From assembly GCA_028564705.1 (NCBI GenBank), contig JAPXFQ010002423.1, positions 248,001 through 312,000 on the forward strand: a stretch of DNA of 64,000 nucleotides. The letters run 5' to 3'. The stretch is from Apricaphanius iberus. Lineage: Eukaryota > Chordata > Actinopteri > Cyprinodontiformes > Aphaniidae. Positions 25,101 to 37,300 of the stretch are shown in pieces (positions within the stretch are counted from its first letter, which is position 1; each line of letters begins with the position of its first letter). Made by a program: the position numbers and the translations under genes. The notes beneath the pieces are model-generated. The model had not been told where the DNA came from and made no database searches. It worked only from the letters and a program-made list of their open reading frames with translations.

Positions 25101-25440
25101 TATTTAATATATACTTGCTATCAGAAACATTTTGTTCCACTCATGCCGCTCTTGACACCAAGCATAATTAATAATTACCCTACAAATAAGTCACTTTTTG
25201 TCTAAGATGGAGCCATAAAATCATCTTGCTATCCCGTCTAAATGTGTTAAATAGCCTTATAGCCTTGCAACTGGTAAAACAAAATTCACTACTAAACTAA
25301 AATATCAAACATCTATCAAATACGATTCAAAATATGTGGAAATTGAAATCCATTCTATACTCTTTCCAGACCTGAAAAGAAAAACTTTATTAAATGTACA
25401 TCAAACTGGAAAAGAAAAATATTTCCTAGGTTAATCATGT
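22129..25440. other. Intergenic stretch between the transporter gene and polr2h
   Basis: Two GC-richer blocks are probably old DNA-transposon debris: 23600-23950, starting GGGATATTCCACCCCTAAG, and 24150-24520, starting GGGGGGTATTCCACAAAGCG. Short frames inside the second (for example 24200-24517) show no family motif. Also a SINE/LINE tail at 22365-22440. No gene supported. Confidence 0.5.
22365..22440 (+). mobile_element. SINE/LINE 3' tail
   Basis: AAAGTGCCTTGAGATTACAT then CACTATATAAATAAACTGAA: the common fish retroposon tail ending in a TGAAAT-like run. The body is absent or unrecognisable. Confidence 0.6.
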
Positions 25441-25686
25441 TGAACACTGGTTTTAAAAAAGAAATGTTTATTTACAATTGTATGAGCACGAGATTGCAGC
25501 TGGTCTTTTGAGTCAACATTTCTGTATTACATCTCCAGTGAAGCATTTTTATAAATCAACAAAAATAAATCCAAAATATTTTTCCAATAGAGTCTTTCCG
25601 TAAATTCCCAAGAACTTCAGACCATGTGATGTGAATTTCACTACAACTTCAAACATGGCTAACAATAGTTGGCAGTAGAGTGTTGA

Positions 25687-26868
<1,182 letters not shown>

Positions 26869-27340
26869 TTCGTGCTAGTCTGACTTTGTGAAAGAGATCA
26901 AATAAAAGTTATCATGATTTAAGGACGTAATATAAGACTTAATGTATAAATAACAAGAGACAAACCACGACGCAACGATTTTAAATTCATATAGAGCGTG
27001 ACAGAAAGAAACGTACATAGATGTATAGAGTCTAAAACTGCTCAGTGAAGTTTCTCGGTGTTGTATTATTATAACTACAACTTCTACTTGAATGTTTAGG
27101 CTAAATGCTAACTTTAGCACGCTGCCCAGATAATTTTTTTACACTTACCACAGACTATATTGTTAAAATAGACTTCAAAAAGAATAAAACCACAGGCACT
27201 CGGGTTGGTTGAACGGCCCCAAGTTTTTAATGTAAGGGCTGAACTTGTTAACAGAATACGATTTCATTCATCGCTATCTAAACCATAATATCCCGCGGAG
27301 GAACAATGTGCTCAACCTTTGACACAGGAAGTAGTTCCGG
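26869..27340 (-). promoter_or_regulatory. polr2h: polr2h 5' leader, possibly spliced
   Basis: On the minus strand a good donor (CTGTG then GTAAGTGT, exon side ending at 27149) and a pyrimidine-rich acceptor (CTCTTTCACAAAG, exon resuming at 26883) would remove a roughly 265-base leader intron just before the ATG at 26868. The upstream edge near 27325-27340 has two ETS-like motifs, CAGGAAGT and TTCCGG. This is inference from splice-site quality; the leader could also be unspliced. Confidence 0.4.
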
Positions 27341-27860
27341 GTAAAAAAAAAGAAAGAAAAGGAAAGGAAAGGAGTTTTTTAAAATGACAAAAACATTGCA
27401 TAGTATATGACACTACATTTATCCGCTTATGGGTAGTATTAAAATCCTGAAAAATATGAGTTAACTTTTCTGTCGTTATTTGTAGTATGAAAAATAAGCT
27501 CTAATTTGAATAAAACATATAAAAGGACGTTTCACAGAACGTAGGTTTTCTTTGGGTTTTTTTCTCAAATAAAGAATTTTTAGACGTTTTGTGATAAACA
27601 TAAAACTGTTTATACGAATGTGTACGACATTCGCCTCCACTTTCCGGCGTCATCTGGTTGCTAAGTATTCTTAGCGTCCTTTTCTGTGTACAGTTGCTAG
27701 CTAATTGTTAGCTCAATGAAATTTAAGAAAAAAGGAGGGTGAACAGAGTCATGTTAAACACGTGTTCTATTGGATTAAGTTACGGACTAACACATAGAAG
27801 AAGGATTTCTAAACGGACTAACTCAAGCAAATGATGGACGAATGAAGTTGGAATCATGGT
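27325..27860. promoter_or_regulatory. Probable shared (bidirectional) promoter of polr2h and armc9
   Basis: The divergent genes are separated by a short interval. ETS-type sites occur near both edges (CAGGAAGT 27325-27332, TTCCGG 27335-27340 and 27642-27647). A GGTTGCTAAG segment at 27656-27665, followed by TTAGCGTCC, resembles a degenerate RFX X-box, the control element of many ciliary genes such as armc9. No TATA box is obvious. The armc9 non-coding first exon seems to end at 27858, before a GTGGGT donor. Confidence 0.5.
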
Positions 27861-28265
27861 GGGTTTTTTCCGTGTTACGTATTTGATTAACTAGCTTGTA
27901 CAAGCTCTTAGAGTTGATGTTTAAATAAAAAATTGTTAGCGTTTTCATAAAGATGAAAGTGAGATGAGGTGTTGCGAAAATTGTCGAATTTCTTTGTTGC
28001 TCTGCTTAAAATCGAGACCAATTAAAAAAAAATACTAGACACCGATTCGTAAATTTAGCACGTAACCGGTTTAAAGTGGATGGTACCAAGCACTTCATAT
28101 TCGAAGTAAATGTTTAGCCTTTGTGCATGTGGTGTGTGTTTTATGTTAATTTTGGTGTGTTCATAACAACAACACATTTTTCTGTCTCTGCAGCAACAAT
28201 GCTTCTTTGATTTCCATACACGATTGACTGAAAGCAGAAATCTTTCCTGTCTCTTCGGGGTTTAA
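27680..28265 (+). other. armc9: armc9 non-coding exon 1 and a short upstream ORF across the first splice
   Basis: A donor follows ATCATG at 27858, and exon 2 starts at 28194 after a CTCTGCAG acceptor. If joined, the ATG at 27856-27858 opens a 24-codon upstream ORF that stops at 28263-28265, twenty bases before the first possible armc9 start. The 5' edge of exon 1 is a guess. Confidence 0.4.
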
Positions 28266-28306
28266 ACGTTTCTGGGACTCACATGAGTTCCAAGGGGCCA
28301 GCCAAG

Positions 28307-31300
28307 ATGGGGGACATCTTGGCAACTGAAGCTGATCTTCTTGGGATGATCAAAGAGGTACTGCATTTCCCCACACACACACTGATGTAGAACCCAATTC
28401 ACATTTTAGCTGCAAAGTATTGAGAGTTCATAAGATTTGTATATTTTTTTTGTTCTATACATGTTAGTTTATTTGAGTTTTTTGTAATTATTTTCTTCAT
28501 TGGTAGTATCTTAACTTTGAAGAATTTGAAGAGACGGTTCAAACCTTTGACAAGGAGTGCAGAACTAAAGGCAAGCTTGTGTCAAAGCCACGCGGAAGTG
28601 TTCTCAGAGACTCAAAGACCCGCGTCATCCAGGTAAATGATCCAGCAATGAAACCATTAATTAAGTTTTTTTTCTCTTTTATTTGAAGTTTAACAACTGT
28701 AGTGGTAAAGACTGCTTCTAAATAGAATGGATGGTAAAAAGTAGGACACAAAAGCTACTGGACTTCGTGGACTGGTGCCAGCGGAACCACCTCCTGATCA
28801 ATGCGGGAGAAACCAAGGAGCTGGTGGTGGATTTCCAATGCAGACCCACCACACTGACACCAGCAAACATCCAGAGAGCTGGTATTGAGGTTGTGGACAC
28901 TTGGAGTTCACCTCAACAATAAACTGACCTGGAGTCAAAACACTGATGGTCTTTACAGGAAGGGTAAGAGCAGACTCAACCTGCTAAGGAGACTGAGGTC
29001 CTTTGCAGTGCAGGGTGTGTTCCTGAAGACGTTATTTGACCCTCATTAGCCGTCTTCTAAAATAACACCACTGTTGGACAATGTCTCCCAGCCTATTCAT
29101 TAAACTGTTGCTGAACTGGAGAGCTTCTTCAGTGACTGACTGCAGCATCCTAAGTGCAATACGCAGTATTGTCAAAAATCCTTTGAGGTTCCTCCCAGTA
29201 GCTGTAACACTTTAAAACTTTCCGTGCTCAAACTCAAAAAGTGTTTAGATCCCTGCCGTTATTTGCATTTTCTTTTCATTTCTTGTTAACAATCTATATT
29301 TTATGTACAAAACCCTTTTTTCCTTTTCTCTGTGATGTCTTGTCTATTCAAATTTCCTTCTTTTTAAATCCGACTTTTTCAGGAAGACCTTCTGAGCTCC
29401 TTTAACAGTGGGGATCAAAAAGTGTTTTTTGATCTATGGACAGAGAACATTCCCTCTGAGGTAAAAGACACAGATGATGAAGCACAGCACCTTGAGTTCT
29501 ACCTTCATATCCACTTCACCATCTACCCTCTGAGGACACATCCGAGTAGACAAGTATGTATATACATTTTTAAAGTAATTTTTACAAAATGTTTTAAAAA
29601 GAAATTAAGAAATGTATCATTATGTAATGTGCAGTTGTTTAAAGTGTTCACTAGGTGGTGCCACGTTCTCTTTTTAAGCATGTATGTGTTTCCTAACTTC
29701 CTGCAGATCTTTTATTGTATTAACCTTCGTGATTCTAATTAGGTTAAATATATTTTAATCGTATGGAGTTATTTTGAAAATCCTAAACTGTAGCTAAAGC
29801 TGCTTACATTCTTATAAATACTTTATTCAGTGTTTGTCAACAAAGTTTAGACAGCCATTTAACTAATGGGGTTTTTAAAAATATATGATAAATTTATGTG
29901 ACATTTAGCTGTTGACTTCAACAAAATAATAAAATTGACAAACTAAAATCTTTCTACAGGACCGAGTTGAGTTTGAGGAGAGGCTTTCCCTTTTCAAGCA
30001 GTACCTTGAAACTCGGGGCGCAGCGCTGAGCCAGACCACTGAGTTTTTGCCTTATTATGCTTTGCCTTTTGTTCCAAACCCCACCATTCACCCCTCCTTT
30101 AAAGATCTCTTTCAGGTACTTAAACTCAGGTATTTTTATGGTTTTTTTTGGTTTTGTCCCACATGACCAAGATAAAATGCTTGTCTAATTTTTCTTTAAA
30201 ATGTGTAATTTTTGTGATTAGGATTCCTGGATGCCACAGTTGAAGGACAAGTTGGAGAAGTTCTTATCAGTGACTCTAAAATCATCTAAGATTCCAAGGC
30301 TATTGACTTTATATGTATCCTTTTTTCTGTGCCTCACCTATAGGCTCTTTCTGAGAGAACGGTGCAAAGTGGCAGTTTCTTCCTGTATTGCTTTCACAGC
30401 AAAAGTTTTGGGCAAGCATGCACATTTAATAGCAATGGGGGTAAAATGTTGTGCGTCTACATAGAATCTTCAAACAGATAGATAAAAAGATTCTTAAAAG
30501 GTTTTATTTTAGTTGATTATTTGAACATTTTGCTCTGGTTTCATGGTGAATGCCTGTGGGGTTCCCCTGACTGACTGCACGTGAACCTTTGGTTTCTGTG
30601 TGGTTAGTTTAAAATTGTTTTCGTCAGTGATCTCATTACCTTGCATGCAGAGTAAAGTAGCTCATAGCTTTTGCCGTGATTAAACAACACAGAATTGCAT
30701 GGCATTTGAATTTATTGAGCACATAATTTATGTTAAACACAGTCATTGTTCAATTGGTTTCACTCAAATTAAATAATAATCTGATTAAGAGTCTAAATAA
30801 AACAGTTTCCTTGCTTCAAAAATATGACAGAATGCAAACATTTCTACAAATTACTCTGGTCAGTGTATTTGGAAAGCTGATTATTGCAAAGTGTATGTTG
30901 TTAGTTAAATAACAAAAAAAATCACAACAGAAAGTGTAACTCAGCTACTTACTGTGGCTTGAAAATAGTAATTTATGCAATGTAGGAAGGGTGCCTTCAG
31001 ACTTAAACAGACATTTATTATTTCATTCTTTGCATTAAATACTATTCATAAAAAATCCTGTGTATGTTAGTAAATAATCAGTTTGTATTATTAACTGATA
31101 CAAGGAGATTAAGTGAGGAAAAAAATGTGAGTGGCATTCAGAAAACAGATTTATATTGCTTAAGAATTTTTTCAAAATAAATTGATAAATGGTGTGGCTT
31201 TGTAATAGTAAAACATTAAAGAAGAGCCAGCTCTTGATAGTTTTGTACACAAACTATAAGTTTGAATTTACAAAAAAGTCAAAGACATTTCAAAAACCTT

Positions 31301-34300
31301 TTATAGAGGACTTGGTGAATATTTACCTAGCACAAAATAGTTTATCTAAACTGTAATAAGCAAATGGATGTTGACACCTACAGACCTAGCGCCATGGCTT
31401 ATCCTTTACTTTTTAATTTGTTCCAACTTTACTATATTTTATTTATCCATCCATCCATCCATCTTCTTAACCGCTTATCCAATTCAGGGTCACGGGGCAG
31501 CTGGAGCCTATCCCAGCAATTATCAGGCGTTAGGCAGGGTACACTCTGAACAGGACGCCAGTCTGTTGCATATTTTATTTATTTATCTTCCATATGAAAT
31601 AATAAAAAAAACAAAGAAAACAGTTAACCTGATGTCTTTTTCCTCAATATTTTAAATGCAAACGATATAATAAATGATTAACTAAGCTACAGCTGTGAGT
31701 TCTTATTGAAATACTGGATTAGACCTGTTCTCCCACTAAAAGGGCGTTGGTTATAGGGTGCTGTTTAAAGGATATGGTAACTAAGCAAATATTGAATCTG
31801 TACTTAAATGTTTTCTCACAACGAGATATACAAAATAAAATCTATACAAATGTCTTTGAGTTTTGCCTTCTCAAACAGGATGTATCATATGCTTGTTTGA
31901 CTTTTGTCATCTTTAGCTTAAGCAAAACTTTTCTCCCTTTAGGTTTGGTTGTATGCATTTGCCTCCAGATAAAAATATGAAAAAAAGTGCAGCTTACTTT
32001 CTTTATATCATTAATGCAGGCTTTCTTTAACATAAGTTATGTAGAAGGAGGGTGGAAGGACTACTAAAGGTAAATATTTGTGGAAAATGTGTCATGTTAT
32101 GGTTTTAATGTTATATGATATAAATGTTTGTAAAAAGATGCCACAGTTGACTGTATACAATTGATTTGTTGGTATTTGGAAGATAATAGGCAGATTGTCT
32201 AACCTTCCATGTTTAATTGCAGCTTTATACGAGGATGGTGTTAATCTCATGAAAATTTTTACTTACATCAGGAGACATTGTAAAAGTCCTAAAGCTTTTT
32301 CAAAATATACATCAAAATAACACGTACAGCTATTTTTATGGCATATTTCAGTAATATTAATCGTATAGGAATCTAATGGATCAGTGGAGTTAGCAATTTA
32401 CCTTACCAGTATATGATTTTAAAGCAACAAATGTGTCTGATGAAGCCTCCCTTCTCAATTTGTATTTGCTTAAGTATTATGAATAGAAAGTAGAGAATAT
32501 TTCCGGCTTGTGCTAATATTTGCTTTGGACTTGAAGTTTCATAACTGTGTTGAAATGGTTGTAATGAGGGATTTGAAAAAGTAAACGGTGACTTATATTT
32601 GTTCATTGTGAACTGTCTGGTGCAAATTATTGTTTGATTAAAAAAAAAAAAGAGAGAGATTCTATGATATTTTCCCCCCAATTCTAATATATTTTTGAAG
32701 AAAAAAAAGGGATCCTGCTGCTAAGTTTCTGGACCCTCAGTCTGACTGTGTTTGTGTGACCGTACAGAAGCCATGCAGCAGTTACAGCTTCAGCTGGCTG
32801 AGTCGGACCGACGCCTTTCCAGCTACGTACGGAAGTGTAACAAGATCAAAGCCGACTACCATAACCTTATCGGAATCACTGCTGAGCTGGTCGACTCTTT
32901 AGAGGCCACTGTCAGTGGAAAAATGGTAGGCTGGGCTGAATGTTGGGCAGATGCATGTTTAACAAAATCTGCTGCAGATACAAGCTAAATACTGAACATG
33001 GGCTCCAATAATGCTTTGAGTCTCTTTTTATTTTTCATTTGCGAATAAAGAGGTGCACATACGTGTTAAGATCCAATGAAGAGTGCCATTACAGAACAGT
33101 TGTTTGTGTTTACTTGTATTTCTTTTAACCTGGACAAGAAAAGTGGCTGTTTCAATGAGCAGATTATAAAGTTAAGGCGACCTTGTGTGTTTCTTTGCAG
33201 ATCTCCCCTGAGTATCTGCAGAGTGTGTGTGTTCGTCTGTTCAGCAGCCAGATGAGGCAAAGTGCTGTTCAGAGCACGGACTTCACAAGGCCTGGCACTG
33301 TAAGCACCACATTCTCCCACAGCCATTTCTCCCTCTCTCTTTCTCTATTATACTGCTTTCATACAAAAATGGGACAAGGTTTTTGAAAAGTTAAATTGGC
33401 GAGCGCTGTTAGTTGTCATGTAACTCAGGGCTGGTCAGACTGACACTGTTTGAACAGGACTTTTGAAACGATTACAAACTAATGTAGTAGTTGTTTCCCT
33501 TTCCCCACTATCGTCATCAGCGATAAGCCATATACCAATTCAGAGGGAGATATCCGGGAAGTAAGATCCTAGTTTTGCTTTGTTCATACAAACAAACTTC
33601 TTGGAAAGCTGCGTATTAGAAAATGCCCAGGTCAGAGCAAAAGGATATTTACCATCTTCACCTTTCATTGTGACTCACAAAACAGGATTATGGAATTAGC
33701 AAATCTTCATAGGGTGGAGTGTTGAAGAACTGTCTAATCTTTGGGGTAGTAAATTGTTGCTACAGCAGGAAATTATGTCAAATTAGTCACAATCTTGAGT
33801 AGCATTTATGCTATTTATGCTACCTGTGTTGACTCACATTATGAACACTTTATTGTCCATTGCATTGTCTTAAGAACCACTGAAATCCAAACACATGAGT
33901 GTAAGGTTAAAAACATTGTTTTTGGTCTGATGCTCATTCCGGTTCATTACAAGTTTCAGTTAACGACCAAGTCACAAAGAAGAACTCTGTGTCCTCTGTG
34001 GCCCATAAACACAGAAAGGTGATAAAGGTGAAAAATATCAATAACATTATTGCAGGCTGCTAGTGAGTATTCTCTCACTTTAAATGTGTTTTTAATCAGA
34101 ATGTTTGGACTTTTATATCATAAAGGATTAGTCCAGAACCAAACCAAAGTAATTACATGATCACAACTAATAAAAATATATTTTCAATACTTTTTCAGTA
34201 GGGGTCACCAATCTGACTGTTTCAGTCCCGATATCGATGCCTTTTGTGCATCTGTCAATATTCGATACCGATCCGATACTATAGTTGTATTATTAAACTG

Positions 34301-37300
34301 TATAACTTCCACCTTATTTCACCACTTATACATTTTTATGAAGAGACTAAAGACACCAGACTTTACTAACTAAACATAATTCAGACAAAACAACAGATGT
34401 AAAATACAAAATTACAACAAAAATACAATTTCAAGTGAAAAATTAACATTTTTCACTTTTTGAGTATCGGTTCATGGTATTGGTTAAGTTTAACCGATAC
34501 ATGTACATTAGACGGTATCGGGGCCGATATCAGTATCGGTGCATCCCTAATTTTTTGGGTTAATAAACAGTATGTTTAATACCTGCTTCAATGTTATTAT
34601 TTTCAAAAGGTACTGTTAATTTGATAAATGAAGCTGATTGGTCATGGGTAATCTAGTTTTGTGAGATAGTCTTGTACATGCAGTCCACAATACTCCAGTT
34701 ATTTTGGGTTAAATGGTAAAAATATTGTATTATTCACAGATTTTTTTTTTTTATCAGTTTGGTTGTATAATTTTATCAAAGTGCATCTAAGACAATTTAC
34801 ATTTATTAAATACAATGAAGGACCCAAAACTTCATGTACTCTGGGTCTTAGACTGCTTACCCCTACTTTAAACCATAAAAAAATCGTCTGCATCCTCGTA
34901 GTGATTCTTGCAGTCAGTGGTCTTTGATGTGCTGTTGAATTCCTCCTGTGAAATCTTGTGCCTTTATTGTTTGATTTGAACAAACTTTGTTTTGTTGTGT
35001 GTTTTCTTTGTGTGTGATGCCTTTGTCCACAAAGGGATATTACTCTATGAGTCCCTATGATGATGGCTATGTAAGTTTCTTATTTACATCTTTACATCTT
35101 CTGTAAAACCCTCTTCCCATCTTCCATCTTGCTTGTTCCTCACTGTCGTCTCCCCTCACATTATATTATGTAACTGCCCTCCATCAACCTGAATGCATTT
35201 CTTTACCTGACCCTGTACTCCGCTTTCCTTGATATTTTTTTTCTTTCCGCTGGATTGGCGTAGTTTAAAAGGATCTTAGTCTCTTAATTGACGTCCATAA
35301 CGACCCTTTTTGTTAGGCCAGTTATGTCTAAACAAGAGCGTCTTTCATGTCAATATTACGTCCAACTGTTTCTAAGGACAATAGTTATTGTTTCGACTTT
35401 CAGATGCCCATCATCACCTTGGTAAAGTTTTGTGATATGTAAATAAACACCTTAATAAAGAGTAGCCAATGCAAGTTGCATCTCTGCCATGATTAGGTTG
35501 TAAAACCCAGCAGATGGTCTTGAATTACAATAAATAAATCTGATGGTTCAGCATCAGTGGCAATCTCTGAGGTTCAACATCCATCAATTTTCCGATCAAA
35601 TCATCAGGGGATGAAGATAAATTCACAGTTTACTCTTATTATTCTGTCTATTCAGTCTAACTGGAAAAAGTACTAATTCATATGGAGTCTAAACACTGTC
35701 AAACTGGATTGGTTTAAAAGATTATAAACCATGGTGAACTCTCCCGGTAATATGGACCAAAGAGGATAATTTTGTCGAAGTTATCTTTTTATTTATGGAT
35801 CACTTTCTATTTAATTTCATTACATTTATTAATTTTAGTGATTTATATTTAAAATATGAATAATTGTTCATCTCTATTTTTATGTCAGAAGCTCTTTTTG
35901 GAAATAATACTTTGAATTTTTCTTTAATATTCCTCTATGTCAAAAAATGTTTGAAACAAAAACATAGTTATTTCAGAGGTCTAATTTGCCTTAAGTTAAA
36001 AAATAAATGTCCCCCTTTATCCACAGAGACATTCAGTATGTTTCTTTGTCTTGAGCTGTATTGTGTTGTTTTTATAAGTCTTTTCATTACACTTAATTAT
36101 ACATTTGAACTGAGATGCAACAGCTGTATGTACACTAGCCCACCTATTCAGGGAGGGTTCTTTGCCTGACTGTATAATGCATGGACAGTATTACTTATGG
36201 GCCCCTGCACTGTGTATTCATTGTTCAGCATGTTTAACTGATGCATGATGAATGCATGTACTGTAGTACACTAACAACTTAGCTGGAGGAAACAACTAAG
36301 TAGGACTTTTAAAATGAAGATTATAGGAATAGTTTGAACACCTGCATGTTTTATGTTCAGCACGGTGTAAACTAAAATGATTATTAATAGGTTCTGAAAT
36401 AGTAAAAGATGTGAAATTTACTTAAAATCTTCTTTTTTGATGTGCTTCTTGTTTAAGGCCTCTTCAATGCTACGAGCATCCATTGCACCACAGTAAGTGT
36501 TTAATGATGTTTCTTTTCGGAGTTTATGTAGTTATGTCCTAACATATAAATACATGTTGTTGTTTTTTTATTAATCTATAGGAGGCCTAAGGAGGTGCCA
36601 ATGCTGCCTTCTCTGGACTATGAGAAGTTGAAGAAAGACTTGATTGATGGCCCAGACAGACTAAAGTGTCTCCTGCTGCAGGCTCTGCGCTGGGTAGGAA
36701 AATGTTTTAGGAAATTCATATATTACGTCACTGGACTAATCTAGTTTCGTTTTTTTTTTTTTTTTTCTTCTATTTTGTTGTTCTCTCAAGCATTAATCTA
36801 TGTATCTTTATTTCGCTTGAACGTTTGTTGCTGTTCACTGTGGAAGTAACCCCATGGCAGCGCTGGGTAGGAAAATGTTTTAGGAAATTCATATATTACG
36901 TCACTGGACTAATCTAGTTTCGTTTTTTTTTTTTTCTTTCTTCTATTTTGTTGTTCTCTCAAGCATTAATCTATGTATCTTTATTTCGCTTGAACCTTTG
37001 TTGCTGTTCACTGTGGAAGTAACCCCATGGCAGCGCAAAGTGCAACTCACCCCAAAATCAACTTTTCTTTTGTTGATAAACTGTATAAATGACTGTATAA
37101 TAGCACTATCCACATGTCCGGTCATTATTTAATTAATTTTAATACATTTTAGTGAAAATATTAATTTTGTACCAAAAACCACTTGTTTAGTACCCCCAGC
37201 TGGTTAAAAAAAAACACTGCACTGGAATGTATGGAATCATGCATCGCTAACGGCTCAGCTCGGGTTTCTGAGGTAGGCTTTGATTAGTGACGACATTAGG

